Assembly: GCF_002754195.1 (NCBI RefSeq)
Contig: NZ_PEEU01000001.1
Span: forward strand, 5,394,001 to 5,458,000
Direction of reading: 5' to 3'
DNA: 64,000 nucleotides
Origin: Flavobacterium sp. 9
Lineage (GTDB): Bacteria > Bacteroidota > Bacteroidia > Flavobacteriales > Flavobacteriaceae
Shown here: positions 1 through 8,782 of the stretch, one piece after another
Numbering within the stretch: position 1 is the stretch's first letter
Layout of the letters: every line of letters starts with the position of its first letter
Made by a program: the position numbers and the translations under genes
Notes under the pieces: model-generated
What the model was told of the DNA's origin: nothing
Seen by the model: only the letters and a program-made list of their open reading frames with translations
The model's database searches: none

Positions 1-75
1 CGTTGGAGAGAATGGCTTGCCTACGAAGAATCAATTATCACAAACTACGGAAAAGGCGAAACGATTCACGGATAA
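1..75 (+). CDS. C-terminal end of an unidentified protein (partial)
   Basis: Frame 1 is open from the window edge to a TAA at 73-75 and encodes 24 residues ending in GKGETIHG. The mixed polar and aromatic composition (WREWLAYEESI...) looks like real protein, unlike the AT-rich repeat DNA that follows. The family cannot be identified from so short a tail, and the start lies outside the window. Confidence 0.5.
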   Translation, partial: RWREWLAYEESIITNYGKGETIHG

Positions 76-466
76 GAATTTTTGTTTCAGGTTTTTCTTG
101 TTTCAGGTTTCAGGTTTCAGGTTTTCTGTTGCAGTCAAAAATTTCACGTTTGTCACGTTGAGCGAAGACGTGCTCCAATTAAAAAGTTTTCAGTTTCAGT
201 TTACGTTTGTCACGTTGAGCGAAGTCGAAACGCGCTCCAATAAGAACATTTCCAACAAAAAAATCCGTTTTAAATCCGCGTCTTCGCGATAGCGAATCCG
301 TGTCATCCGCGTCAAAAATTAAACGCAAAGTTTCACAATCAATAATCAACAATTAATAATTAATAATTGAAGAGATTGTTGATAAATGAATAATTAGTTT
401 TCTATTGATCTTAAAAACGTCATTTTCAAAATTTATATCTTTGAGAGTAACAGAAAATTTAAAACC
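76..466. repeat. Gap with short repeat words upstream of guaC
   Basis: This 391-bp gap has no convincing gene. It holds three copies of a TTTCAGG word (about 96-125), a direct repeat ACGTTTGTCACGTTGAGCGA at 147 and 203, one copy of the ATCCGCG...GCGAATCCGTGTCATCCGCGT module (274-313) that recurs at 6.1, 6.5 and 58.0 kb, and an AATTAATAATTAATAATT palindromic stretch (345-368). An open frame crossing 17-292 is made of these repeats and is not called as a gene. Confidence 0.7.
436..443 (+). promoter_or_regulatory. Putative -7 box of guaC (TATCTTTG)
   Basis: TATCTTTG matches the Bacteroidota -7 consensus TAnnTTTG and lies 23 bp before the guaC ATG. No clear TTG -33 element is visible at the usual distance. 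Confidence 0.5.
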
Positions 467-1507
467 ATGAGAATAGAAACTGATCTGAAATTAGGGTTTA
501 AAGATGTGATGATTAGACCAAAAAGATCAACGCTCAAAAGTAGATCTGAAGTCTCACTAGAACGAAATTTTAAATTTTTGCACAGTACCACAATCTGGAC
601 AGGAATTCCAATTATGGCTGCCAATATGGATACTGTAGGGACTTTTGAAATGGCAGAAGTTCTCGCTAAAGAAAAGCTTTTTACAGCTATTCACAAACAT
701 TATTCATTAGAAGAATGGAATAACTTCCTGCAAAAAGTAACACCGGATTTCTATAATTATATTGCAATAAGCACCGGAACCGGAAAGGAAGATTTTGCGA
801 AAATCGGTCAAATTATAACCGCAAATCTGTTACTGAAATTTATTTGTATCGATGTAGCTAATGGATATTCAGAGCATTTTGTACAGTTCTTAAAACAAAC
901 CCGAAAACAATATCCTGACAAAGTTATTATTGCCGGAAATGTTGTGACAGGCGAAATGGTTGAAGAATTATTATTGGCTGGAGCCGATATTGTAAAAGTC
1001 GGAATTGGACCAGGTTCAGTTTGTACAACTCGTGTAAAAACTGGTGTTGGATATCCGCAGCTTTCAGCAATTATCGAATGTGCCGATGCTGCTCACGGTT
1101 TAGGCGGACACATAATTAGCGACGGCGGTTGCAGTACTCCGGGCGATGTAGCGAAAGCTTTTGGTGCAGGTTCAGATTTTGTAATGTTAGGCGGAATGCT
1201 TGCCGGACATACAGAAAGCGGAGGAGAACTGATCGAAGTAAACGGCGAAAAATTCAAACAGTTTTACGGAATGAGTTCTACAACCGCAATGGATAAACAT
1301 GTTGGAGGAGTTGCAGAATATAGAGCAAGCGAAGGAAAAACGGTTCAGGTACCTTTCAAAGGAAAAGTTATAAATACAATATTGGATATTTTGGGAGGTT
1401 TAAGAAGCACTTGTACATATGTAGGCGCTTCAAGATTGAAAGAATTAACCAAACGCACCACTTTTATTAGAGTAAGCGAACAGGAAAATCAAATATTTAC
1501 TAAATAA
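467..1507 (+). CDS. guaC: GMP reductase
   Basis: Purine salvage enzyme of the IMPDH/GMPR TIM-barrel family: NADPH-dependent reductive deamination of GMP to IMP in the cytoplasm. The 346-residue length matches E. coli GuaC (347). The catalytic loop reads GPGSVCTTR with Cys186, the position known in the E. coli enzyme; the phosphate-binding part around [18 protein letters not shown] is intact. There is no inserted CBS pair, which separates it from IMP dehydrogenase. The ATG follows a -7 box and is the natural start. A GNAT gene follows 22 bp downstream, probably in the same transcript, with a strong terminator after it. Confidence 0.95.
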   Translation: MRIETDLKLGFKDVMIRPKRSTLKSRSEVSLERNFKFLHSTTIWTGIPIMAANMDTVGTFEMAEVLAKEKLFTAIHKHYSLEEWNNFLQKVTPDFYNYIAISTGTGKEDFAKIGQIITANLLLKFICIDVANGYSEHFVQFLKQTRKQYPDKVIIAGNVVTGEMVEELLLAGADIVKVGIGPGSVCTTRVKTGVGYPQLSAIIECADAAHGLGGHIISDGGCSTPGDVAKAFGAGSDFVMLGGMLAGHTESGGELIEVNGEKFKQFYGMSSTTAMDKHVGGVAEYRASEGKTVQVPFKGKVINTILDILGGLRSTCTYVGASRLKELTKRTTFIRVSEQENQIFTK

Positions 1508-1529
1508 TAAACAGCATTTAAAATACAAT

Positions 1530-2027
1530 ATGATCACAATTTCAGAAGCAGCTATAGGCGACATCAAGCAAATTCAGACTATAGTACATATTACATGGCC
1601 AATTACTTATGGTGAAATTTTATCAAAAGAACAATTGGATTATATGTTGGATCTTTTTTATTCTGATGAAGCTTTAACGGAGCAATACAATAAAAGAGAA
1701 CAATTGTTTTATATGATTTACGAAGGTGAAACTAATATAGGTTTTATCGGAATTGAACATAATTATAACGGAGAAGCAGTAACAAAAATTCATAAAATCT
1801 ATCTTTTGCCGGAAACCCAAGGAAAAGGAATCGGTAAAAAAGTTATTGATGAAATCGGGAAACTAGCTTCAGAAAATAACTCAACAGCTTTATCTTTAAA
1901 TGTAAACCGCTTTAATTCGGCATTAGGATTCTACAAGAAAATAGGTTTTGAAATTATCGATGAAGTAAACATTGATATTGGAAAAGGTTATTTAATGGAA
2001 GATTATGTGATGAAGAAACCATTGTAA
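1530..2027 (+). CDS. GNAT family N-acetyltransferase
   Basis: A 165-residue Gcn5-type acetyltransferase. The acetyl-CoA pyrophosphate loop is seen as LPETQGKGIGKKVIDE near residues 90-105, preceded by the typical beta-strand (VTKIHKIYLLP) and followed by LNVNRFNSALGFYKKIGFE, the C-terminal motif of the fold. The substrate cannot be told from the sequence. It sits 22 bp downstream of guaC and upstream of a bidirectional terminator, so it is probably the second gene of a guaC transcript; a functional link to purines is not evident. Confidence 0.85.
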   Translation: MITISEAAIGDIKQIQTIVHITWPITYGEILSKEQLDYMLDLFYSDEALTEQYNKREQLFYMIYEGETNIGFIGIEHNYNGEAVTKIHKIYLLPETQGKGIGKKVIDEIGKLASENNSTALSLNVNRFNSALGFYKKIGFEIIDEVNIDIGKGYLMEDYVMKKPL

Positions 2028-2051
2028 TAATTCATTCGAAAAATACTTATA

Positions 2052-2105
2052 AAATACAAAAAGACCTGATTTCGTTATTAATTGAAATCAGGTCTTTTTG
2101 TATTT
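2052..2105. terminator. Strong bidirectional terminator
   Basis: A 22-bp perfect stem (2052-2073 with 2084-2105) with a 10-nt loop and A/T tracts on both sides. It separates the guaC-GNAT unit from the convergent gene at 2119. Confidence 0.9.
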
Positions 2106-2118
2106 AGTTTCTTCTGTA

Positions 2119-2844
2119 TTACTTCTTTAAATCATATTCTTCATCAATTTGTTTGATGATAGTTTCTCCGGATTTAATCAGATTATTGTATCGTTCGTAA
2201 ATCTGATTCCATGGAATTAAATTCCTTGATAATTCTTTTCCTTTTGGAGTGCTTAAAACTCTCCAATTATCTTCGATACTTTCAGGATTAGTAAGATTGT
2301 CTTCAAGATAACGCTCTAATTTGTTTTGGTTTGACATCCAGCCAGACTCAGACGAATTTACTTCTGAAAGTGTTTGTTGGTAGAATTTCAGGATATTTAA
2401 AGAAAGAGAATCGTTCTCAATATTTCCAATTCTTCCTGAAGATACAAAACCGTTAAATCTGTAAATATTAGGTCTTAAATAAACATTCATATTAATAATC
2501 GGAAGTTGCTTTTTTAAGCTATCCTTATCATAAGGTTTGTTTTTATCTAATTTACTTAGAGAAGTATATAGTTTTCCAAATTCCTGATATTGTTTGATAA
2601 TAGTTTTGCTGTCATTAACATCACTTTGAATATCAGACTTTAATCCAACTAAAAACTTTTTAACCTGATCTTGTTCGTGTCTGTGTTCGCTCCATCCGTG
2701 AAGCCAAATCGATAAGGAAACTGCAAAAACGATAATGAAAATCTCTAAACCAATTTCTTTTACTTTTTCTACAAAACTATGTTTTTTGCTTGTTGCTACT
2801 TCATGCATTTTTTTGGTATGTTTAATTACTTCTAATTCTGCCAT
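2119..2844 (-). CDS. DUF6090-like single-pass membrane protein
   Basis: A 241-residue protein with an N-terminal cytoplasmic segment, one membrane helix (about residues 32-50, LEIFIIVFAVSLSIWLHGW) followed by a charged EHRHEQDQVKKFLVGLKSDI stretch, and a helical C-terminal domain. The arrangement of a helix ending in a Trp-rich turn followed by a K/E-rich helix resembles the Bacteroidota DUF6090 family, whose function is unknown. It is transcribed alone, convergent with guaC-GNAT across a shared terminator. A TATTTTTG -7 box is visible upstream. The family assignment is from memory and only moderately sure. Confidence 0.65.
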   Translation of the reverse strand: MAELEVIKHTKKMHEVATSKKHSFVEKVKEIGLEIFIIVFAVSLSIWLHGWSEHRHEQDQVKKFLVGLKSDIQSDVNDSKTIIKQYQEFGKLYTSLSKLDKNKPYDKDSLKKQLPIINMNVYLRPNIYRFNGFVSSGRIGNIENDSLSLNILKFYQQTLSEVNSSESGWMSNQNKLERYLEDNLTNPESIEDNWRVLSTPKGKELSRNLIPWNQIYERYNNLIKSGETIIKQIDEEYDLKK

Positions 2845-2872
2845 TTTGTTTGTAAATTGGATTGTATGGTTG

Positions 2873-2880
2873 CAAAAATA
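2873..2880 (-). promoter_or_regulatory. Putative -7 box for the DUF6090-like gene
   Basis: Minus-strand TATTTTTG, a match to TAnnTTTG, about 28 bp before the ATG at 2844. No clear -33 TTG was found. Confidence 0.4.
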
Positions 2881-3024
2881 TGTTAAATGAAGTTAAAAAT
2901 TTAGATGTTGTTGAAAAAAAATATAAAAAGATAATTGATAAAATTTCTTTGAGGAAAAGTATTTCTATCAAAGGGACCTTTTGCACTTTACAAGTGCAAT
3001 AATTAAAAAAAAACAATACTTTAC

Positions 3025-3051
3025 TTGTTAAAATTTAAAAATGTATATTTG
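3025..3051 (+). promoter_or_regulatory. Putative promoter (TTG-N16-TATATTTG)
   Basis: TTG at 3025-3027 and TATATTTG at 3044-3051 resemble the Flavobacterium -33/-7 pair, with a spacer (16) slightly shorter than usual. It lies 24 bp before the ATG at 3076. Confidence 0.5.
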
Positions 3052-3075
3052 TCGAAATTAATTATTTAGATAGAA

Positions 3076-3597
3076 ATGCAAGAGATGATTTTAGGAATAC
3101 TAATCAGTATTATTACAGGTGTAGTATCATCGTATTTATTTTTAATGTATTTCTTGAATCGGAAAAGAGTAAAAATTGAAATATCTTCACATATAAGTAA
3201 AGTAACTTTTGAGGGACAAACAAACTACTTTTTTAAATTCATCAATAATACAAATTCAGAAATATTTGATATTAGAGTCGAACCAACTTTTTACAAGCAA
3301 GTGGGCGGAGTTGGCGGAATGAATATTCAAGGAAAAGATATCATTTTGAAAGATAATTTCATTTCTTATATTCCTTGCAAAAAGAGTAGTGATACTAATG
3401 GTCTTCATGCTATGCGAGTTCGGACAACTGAAGATATTGAATTAAATTGGACCGATAATTCATCCTATATTCGACTTACGGTAATTGCGAAGCATTCATT
3501 GTCCGGTTTTACGAATGTTTTTGTGAAAGATTTTTATTCTAAAGACGCAATTACAGATAAGAAATTTAAATCAGGTGATGATTTAGGTGTTGGCTAA
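3076..3597 (+). CDS. Hypothetical membrane-anchored protein
   Basis: A 173-residue protein with one N-terminal membrane helix (about residues 4-27, ILGILISIITGVVSSYLFLMYF) followed by a basic NRKRVK stop and a beta-rich soluble domain. I do not recognise the family. The helix followed by positive charges predicts an N-out, C-in orientation. It has its own putative promoter and is followed by a hairpin terminator shared with the convergent pentapeptide gene, so it is probably monocistronic. Confidence 0.7.
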   Translation: MQEMILGILISIITGVVSSYLFLMYFLNRKRVKIEISSHISKVTFEGQTNYFFKFINNTNSEIFDIRVEPTFYKQVGGVGGMNIQGKDIILKDNFISYIPCKKSSDTNGLHAMRVRTTEDIELNWTDNSSYIRLTVIAKHSLSGFTNVFVKDFYSKDAITDKKFKSGDDLGVG

Positions 3598-3727
3598 CAA
3601 TTAACAGTAATAATTAGGTTACATATTATTTAATCAATAATATTGTTATATAAATTAATTTAAAATTATTTATTATGAAAAGAGATGTTATAGTAGGGTA
3701 ATTTCCCAAGTAAAAAATATATTAATC

Positions 3728-3755
3728 AAAGCCAGTTTTATAACTGGCTTTTTTA
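3728..3755. terminator. Hairpin terminator between convergent genes
   Basis: Ten-bp perfect stem (3728-3737 with 3742-3751), 4-nt loop and a T tract. It lies between the hypothetical gene ending at 3597 and the pentapeptide gene ending at 3761. Confidence 0.8.
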
Positions 3756-3760
3756 TTTCT

Positions 3761-4339
3761 TTAACTCACAATAATATCATGTTTAAACAGCAATCCTTTC
3801 AACTCTTTCAAAGCAAAAACAGCTTTCTTCAGTTTGGTCTTTGAAGGATCAATAGTATAATTGTAACTGGTTTTAAAATCCGCTTTGTTGGCGATCGCTT
3901 TATCAAATTCTGAGCGGTATAAATCGCAATTATCAAATAAAACACTCGTAAGATCAGTTGCCATAAAATCGACTGCAATCAAGCTGCAATTGGTAAATGT
4001 GGTACCTTTTATTTTTAAAGTATAAAACTTCGAAAAATCCAGAATGCAATCGTGAAAGTGAACTTCAAAAATAAGTTTATCACACATTGCAAAATTCACT
4101 TCTTTGATTTCGCAACGGTTAAAAGTTGCCGTTCTAAAAGCTACATAATTAATTTTGGATTCATTAAAAATGCAATCATTAAAAACGCAATCAATAAAAG
4201 TAACCGCTAAAAAAGTACAGGCAGAAAAATTACAATTATTAAAAACACAACATTCAAAATCCTTAAAATTAAGATCGTCTTTACCATAAGTTTTGGTATT
4301 GTATTCTTTATCAAGGAAATATTCGGACTCTTTTTTCAA
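3761..4339 (-). CDS. Pentapeptide repeat protein (Qnr-like architecture)
   Basis: A 192-residue protein in which a hydrophobic residue, often F, recurs every five positions (CVFNNCNFSACTFLAVTF, then similar units to about residue 150): the right-handed quadrilateral beta-helix of pentapeptide proteins. It ends in a short non-repeat tail (LKGLLFKHDIIVS) like the C-terminal dimerisation helix region of Qnr/MfpA proteins, which mimic DNA and protect gyrase from quinolones; Qnr proteins are about 214-218 residues. Whether this protein does the same is inference. The only sensible start is a TTG at 4339 (TTG AAA AAA GAG). Transcribed alone. Confidence 0.85.
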   Translation of the reverse strand: MKKESEYFLDKEYNTKTYGKDDLNFKDFECCVFNNCNFSACTFLAVTFIDCVFNDCIFNESKINYVAFRTATFNRCEIKEVNFAMCDKLIFEVHFHDCILDFSKFYTLKIKGTTFTNCSLIAVDFMATDLTSVLFDNCDLYRSEFDKAIANKADFKTSYNYTIDPSKTKLKKAVFALKELKGLLFKHDIIVS

Positions 4340-4641
4340 TGCTGTTTTTTAATCTTTATTTGAGTCCGAAAGGTACTAATTTTAAGTGTTATTCTAAAAG
4401 CGTTTTTTTATAAAAACAGAACTAAAAATCAATTTGATGTTTTTCAGAAACTTGCATTTTTGTAATAATGACATTCTTAATGATTTGAGGTTTTGAGATC
4501 GTTTGAATATTGGTTTTTTATATATTTAATTAAATTACTGAAAATTCTATGATTTTTTTAAGATTCAATATTTTATTGTAGTTCTAATTTGATGTAGCTT
4601 TACGCTGATTTTTAAAGTAAAAACGAAACAATTTATATCAT
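4340..4641. other. AT-rich divergent intergenic region
   Basis: This 302-bp gap separates the pentapeptide gene from aspA and must hold both promoters. No gene is seen. A TAGCTTTA sequence near 4594, with TTG 16 bp upstream, is a possible aspA -33/-7 pair. Confidence 0.5.
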
Positions 4642-6051
4642 ATGGGATCAACAAGAAAAGAACATGATTTTTTAGGAGAATTAGACATTCCGGATCATCT
4701 GTATTATGGTATCCAAACTTTTAGAGCTGTAGAAAATTTTAATATTACAGGAATTCCAATTTCAAAAGAGCCATTATTTATCAAAGCTTTAGGTTATGTA
4801 AAAAAAGCCGCAGCTCTTGCCAATAAAGATTGTGGCGCACTTGACGCAAAAATTGCCGAAGCGATTTGTTACGGAAGCGATCAGGTAATTGCCGGTAAAT
4901 TTGATCAGGAATTTGTAAGCGATTTAATTCAGGGCGGAGCAGGAACATCTGTAAATATGAATGCAAATGAGGTAATCGCAAACATAGGTTTAGAATATCT
5001 TGGGCATAAAAAAGGAGAATATAATTTTCTACATCCCAATAATCATGTAAACTGTTCACAATCTACAAATGATGCTTATCCATCGGCGTTTAGAATTGCT
5101 CTTTATTTAAAAATGGAAAGCTTCATTAAAACCTTAGAAGGTTTAGAAGTAGCTTTTACAGCAAAAGGCGAAGAGTTTAAAAGCGTCCTGAAAATGGGAA
5201 GAACGCAATTGCAAGACGCCGTTCCAATGACTTTAGGGCAAGAATTTAAATCTTATGCTACAACAATTGGAGAAGACGTTAGAAGATTAAAAGAAGCTCA
5301 AAGTTTGGTTTTAGAAATCAATATGGGAGCAACAGCAATTGGAACAAGAGTAAACGCGCCAGAAGGATATCCGGAAATCTGCGTGAATTATTTAGCCAAA
5401 GAAGTAGGAATTCCGTTGACACTTTCACCAGATCTAATCGAAGCTACAGTAGATACCGGAGCTTACGTTCAAATTATGGGAACGCTTAAAAGAACGGCGG
5501 TAAAAATTTCTAAAATCTGCAATGATTTAAGATTGTTGAGTTCAGGACCAAGAACAGGTTTCAACGAAATCAATTTGCCGGCACGTCAGCCAGGATCTTC
5601 GATTATGCCGGGCAAAGTAAATCCTGTGATTCCAGAAGTTGTAAATCAGACTTGTTTTTATGTAATTGGGCAGGATTTAACCGTTACAATGGCAGCAGAA
5701 GCGGGACAATTACAACTAAATGTAATGGAACCAGTTATTGCTTTTGCAATGTTTACATCGCTGGATTATCTTTCGAATGCAATTCAAACTTTAATCGATA
5801 AATGTATTACAGGAATTACTGCAAATGTTGATCATTGTTATAATATGGTCATGAACAGCATTGGAATCGTGACGCAACTAAATCCAATTTTAGGTTACGA
5901 GGAAAGCGCAAGTATTGCCGGAGAAGCTTTAAAAATGAATAAAAGCGTTCATGAAATTGTTGTAGTCGAAAGAAAACTAATTACTCAGGAAAAATGGGAT
6001 GAAATTTATTCTTTGGATAATTTAATTCATCCAAAATTTATCACAAAGTAA
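4642..6051 (+). CDS. aspA: Aspartate ammonia-lyase
   Basis: Cytoplasmic enzyme that reversibly deaminates L-aspartate to fumarate and ammonia. The 469-residue protein has the fumarase/aspartase signature GSSIMPGKVNP with the catalytic Ser at about 320 in the SS loop, plus the conserved MGRTQLQDAVPMTLGQEF block and the NHVNCSQSTNDAYPSA substrate-binding stretch. The TRTQLQDA-type helix and overall length fit aspartase better than class II fumarase, although the two families are close. It starts at the ATG at 4642 after a long AT-rich leader and ends before a hairpin terminator, so it is monocistronic. Confidence 0.93.
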   Translation: MGSTRKEHDFLGELDIPDHLYYGIQTFRAVENFNITGIPISKEPLFIKALGYVKKAAALANKDCGALDAKIAEAICYGSDQVIAGKFDQEFVSDLIQGGAGTSVNMNANEVIANIGLEYLGHKKGEYNFLHPNNHVNCSQSTNDAYPSAFRIALYLKMESFIKTLEGLEVAFTAKGEEFKSVLKMGRTQLQDAVPMTLGQEFKSYATTIGEDVRRLKEAQSLVLEINMGATAIGTRVNAPEGYPEICVNYLAKEVGIPLTLSPDLIEATVDTGAYVQIMGTLKRTAVKISKICNDLRLLSSGPRTGFNEINLPARQPGSSIMPGKVNPVIPEVVNQTCFYVIGQDLTVTMAAEAGQLQLNVMEPVIAFAMFTSLDYLSNAIQTLIDKCITGITANVDHCYNMVMNSIGIVTQLNPILGYEESASIAGEALKMNKSVHEIVVVERKLITQEKWDEIYSLDNLIHPKFITK

Positions 6052-6076
6052 GTTTTGGTATAAAAAATATAATAAC

Positions 6077-6105
6077 AAGCCGTCAGTAAATCGACGGCTT
6101 TTTTT
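6077..6105 (+). terminator. Terminator of aspA
   Basis: Eight-bp stem AAGCCGTC/GACGGCTT (6077-6084 with 6093-6100) followed by seven T residues. Confidence 0.88.
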
Positions 6106-6120
6106 ATTAACAGTGGGGTT

Positions 6121-6499
6121 TTTATGGCACGCGGATGATACGGATTCGCTATCGCGAAAACGCGGATTTACACGGATTTTCATTGTGTTTTTGCTGTTTT
6201 GATTTCTATCTTTTGTGTCCGCTGCGGCGGACACAAAAGGATTTTCTCCCGACACTTCGGGACTATCGGGGCTATCGGGGCTATCGGGGCTAGGTCAATC
6301 ATTTCCATAAGAATATTTTCGTATAGTTTGTCATTTCGACGGAGGAGAAATCTTCGCAAGTAACTTCGCAATGAGAATCTAATCTTTGTCGAGCTTCTCG
6401 TGGAGATTTCTCCTCCGTCGAAATGACAAAACTGCGAGCAAAACCAGCGTAAATCCGCGTTTTCGCGATAGCGAATCCGTGTCATCCGCGTGCCATAAA
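6121..6499. repeat. Nested inverted-repeat element
   Basis: Outer arms 6121-6170 and 6450-6499 are reverse complements at 49 of 50 positions and carry the CGCGGAT...CACGGATTCGC module. Inner arms 6327-6352 and 6405-6430 are a perfect 26-bp inverted repeat of the GTCATTTCGA family. Between the left outer and left inner arms lies a short tandem of a 10-bp CTATCGGGG unit (about 6262-6292). The rest of the 654-bp gap (6052-6705) holds no gene; two overlapping minus-strand open frames here are made of repeat sequence. Confidence 0.9.
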
Positions 6500-6705
6500 A
6501 AGTACAGTTACTAATCTTTGTAGATTTACGTGTGTGATTTTTCCTTTCTCGAAATGACAAAACCTTTACGATTTTACATCTCCAAAGTATATTTAAATTA
6601 ATTACATATCGCATTGTTCTTAATAAGAATTGTTGTGTAAAATGTTGAAAATTAGCTATATATTTACATGAGGATTGAATGTTATTTAGAAAATGAAATT
6701 TTAAA

Positions 6706-7974
6706 ATGATAAAATCTTTAAAAAATATTTACTTCCATTATCAATATAAAATCTTAGGGTTACTCTTTTTTATTTCATTTCATTCGAACGCACAAACCGA
6801 AACTTCTAATCCGGAAATATGTCCTCCAAAAACAATATTAGAAATCTTCAAAAAGAAAGATTCAGCTTATGTTGTCAAACCCACAAAAAATGATTTTTTC
6901 TTAATAATTCCTGCTATTGGTTCTCAGCCGGCAACGGGATTCTTTTTTGGAGCCGTTGCGCAATATACCTTTAAAGGAAAGCAAGAAGCAGACAAATATT
7001 CTATCGCTAATTTAGGCATAACATATACCGTTAAAAAACAATGGCTTGTAAATGTCAAGAATAATATATTACTACGAAATAACAGGATTTTTTTAAGCGG
7101 AGATTATAGATTGTATATTTTTTCGCAGCCCAATTACGGATTAGGAACAGATATTATTCCGCATCACAGCAAAAAAGCAGGATTTAGTATCGATTCTATT
7201 GCAGAACCTATGGATTATAATTATTTCAAGTTTCATCAAACTGTTTCGTTTGAAGTCGCTAAGAATTTTTATGTTGGCGGCGGAATAAATCTTGATTGGT
7301 ATTCGAATATAGAAGATGAGGATTTAGATGTCGAAAACGGACAATTTACGTATCATTATAACTACAGCCAAAAATATGGATTCAATAATTTAGAGTACTT
7401 TTTGAGTGGAATGAGTCTTAATTTAGTTCACGATTCAAGAGACAATCAGGTAAATTCGACACATGGCTGGTTTGCCAATATCAATTATCGATTTAATCCC
7501 GTTTTGTTTCATAATCAGGAATATAGTAATGTTTTGTACGCAGAATATCGAGGTTTTTTTCCACTTTCGAGCAAGAACAAAGGATATATATTAGGAATCT
7601 GGACGTATGGACAATTCGTAACCAGAGGAAAAGTTCCGTATTTGAATTTGCCTGCGATTGGTTGGGATCAGCGAAGCAGGAGTGGAGAAGGATACACGCA
7701 AGGATTGTTTAGAGGAAACGGATTAGTATATCTTTCGACAGAATTCAGGTTTCCAATTACTTGTAATCAAATGTTTAGCGGAGTCGTTTTTACCAATTTT
7801 GTAACCGCAAGTAATAGCGACACAAATACAGCACTGTTTAGTTCGGTTCAGCCTGCGGCGGGCGTTGGTTTGCGTATTTTAATTGATAAAAAAACGAGAA
7901 CCAATCTTATTGTTGATTATGCGTGGGGAAATAATTCTAAAGGATTTTATCTAAATGCCGGAGAAACTTTTTGA
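6706..7974 (+). CDS. BamA/TamA-family (Omp85-like) outer membrane beta-barrel protein
   Basis: A 422-residue secreted protein: signal peptide about residues 1-29 (ILGLLFFISFHSNAQ), then aromatic-rich amphipathic strands with alternating pattern to the C-terminus. Blocks such as LSLNLVHDSRDN, GWFANINYRFNP and RGNGLVYLSTEFRFPI, and the C-terminal AAGVGLRILIDKKTRTNLIVDYAWG, match the surface-antigen D15 barrel. POTRA domains are not apparent; the region before the barrel is too short, so it is not BamA itself. The substrate is unknown. It is followed by a 132-bp gap and a two-component system, which may or may not be linked. Confidence 0.8.
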   Translation: MIKSLKNIYFHYQYKILGLLFFISFHSNAQTETSNPEICPPKTILEIFKKKDSAYVVKPTKNDFFLIIPAIGSQPATGFFFGAVAQYTFKGKQEADKYSIANLGITYTVKKQWLVNVKNNILLRNNRIFLSGDYRLYIFSQPNYGLGTDIIPHHSKKAGFSIDSIAEPMDYNYFKFHQTVSFEVAKNFYVGGGINLDWYSNIEDEDLDVENGQFTYHYNYSQKYGFNNLEYFLSGMSLNLVHDSRDNQVNSTHGWFANINYRFNPVLFHNQEYSNVLYAEYRGFFPLSSKNKGYILGIWTYGQFVTRGKVPYLNLPAIGWDQRSRSGEGYTQGLFRGNGLVYLSTEFRFPITCNQMFSGVVFTNFVTASNSDTNTALFSSVQPAAGVGLRILIDKKTRTNLIVDYAWGNNSKGFYLNAGETF

Positions 7975-8078
7975 GATATAGACTATTGTTGACACTTTTT
8001 TAAGACACAAAAGTTGCACGCTTCACAATTAAATCATAATTATTAAAATATTCTGAGGCTTATTTTAAACTCAATTCT

Positions 8079-8086
8079 TATTTTTG
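8079..8086 (+). promoter_or_regulatory. Putative -7 box for the response regulator operon
   Basis: TATTTTTG, a TAnnTTTG match, 20 bp before the ATG at 8107. No clear -33 element. Confidence 0.45.
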
Positions 8087-8106
8087 TTAACCATACACAA
8101 ATTAAG

Positions 8107-8781
8107 ATGAAATTACTTATAGTCGAAGATGAACCAAATCTTTTGTCGATTTTACGAAAAGGTTTTGCCGAAAACAACAATGAAGTAAGCGTTGCTCTTG
8201 ATGGTAAAACAGCTCTTGAAATGATTCATAATTACAATTTTGATGTTGTAATTCTCGACGTTATGTTACCGGATATTAACGGAATCGAAATTTGTAGAAG
8301 ATTGCGTGCCAGCAAGAATTTTGTTCCCGTTTTGCTTTTAACAGCGCTTGGAACTTCAGAAAATATCGTAACGGGATTAAATGCCGGTGCCGATGATTAT
8401 TTGGTAAAACCATTTAAATTTGGAGAACTTGACGCAAGGGTAAATGCATTAAACAGAAGAGCAAATCAGGATACCGAAAAAGTAGATACTATTGTAATCA
8501 GCGATTTAGAAATAAACGGAAAAGCCAAATCTGTAAAAAGAGACGGAGAATCGATTATTTTAACCGCAAAAGAGTTCAAATTACTGTATTATTTGGCTAA
8601 AAACACGGGTAGAATTGTGTCTCGCGATCAGATTTTGGACAATGTTTGGGATATTAATTTTGACATGAATACCAATGTTGTCGATGTTTATATTACGTAT
8701 TTAAGAAAGAAAATAGATAAGCCTTATTCGACTAAACTTATTCATACAATGAAAGGTTTAGGTTATATTTTAAAGCCATAA
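8107..8781 (+). CDS. OmpR-family response regulator
   Basis: A 224-residue transcriptional regulator. The N-terminal receiver has the acidic pair Glu7/Asp8, phospho-acceptor Asp51 in VVILDVMLP and the Lys of YLVKPF; the C-terminal winged helix (about 125-224) ends in the typical NVVDVYITYLRKKI...GLGYILKP. It resembles CopR/CusR-type regulators, but the signal is not known. The cognate kinase begins one base after its stop codon, so the two are co-transcribed and translationally linked. Confidence 0.92.
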   Translation: MKLLIVEDEPNLLSILRKGFAENNNEVSVALDGKTALEMIHNYNFDVVILDVMLPDINGIEICRRLRASKNFVPVLLLTALGTSENIVTGLNAGADDYLVKPFKFGELDARVNALNRRANQDTEKVDTIVISDLEINGKAKSVKRDGESIILTAKEFKLLYYLAKNTGRIVSRDQILDNVWDINFDMNTNVVDVYITYLRKKIDKPYSTKLIHTMKGLGYILKP

Positions 8782-8782
8782 A

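Noticed and set aside
17..292. 91-residue open frame at the left edge
   Set aside because: It reads through TTTCAGG and CACGTTGAGC repeat words and has no family resemblance; the real content is the repeat.
3664..3702. Tiny frame MKRDVIVG before a hairpin
   Set aside because: Eight residues only, without support for a leader peptide function; no attenuated gene follows on that strand.
6022..6614. Two overlapping minus-strand open frames after aspA
   Set aside because: They lie in nested inverted-repeat DNA and encode Arg/Ser-rich repeat-derived peptides.
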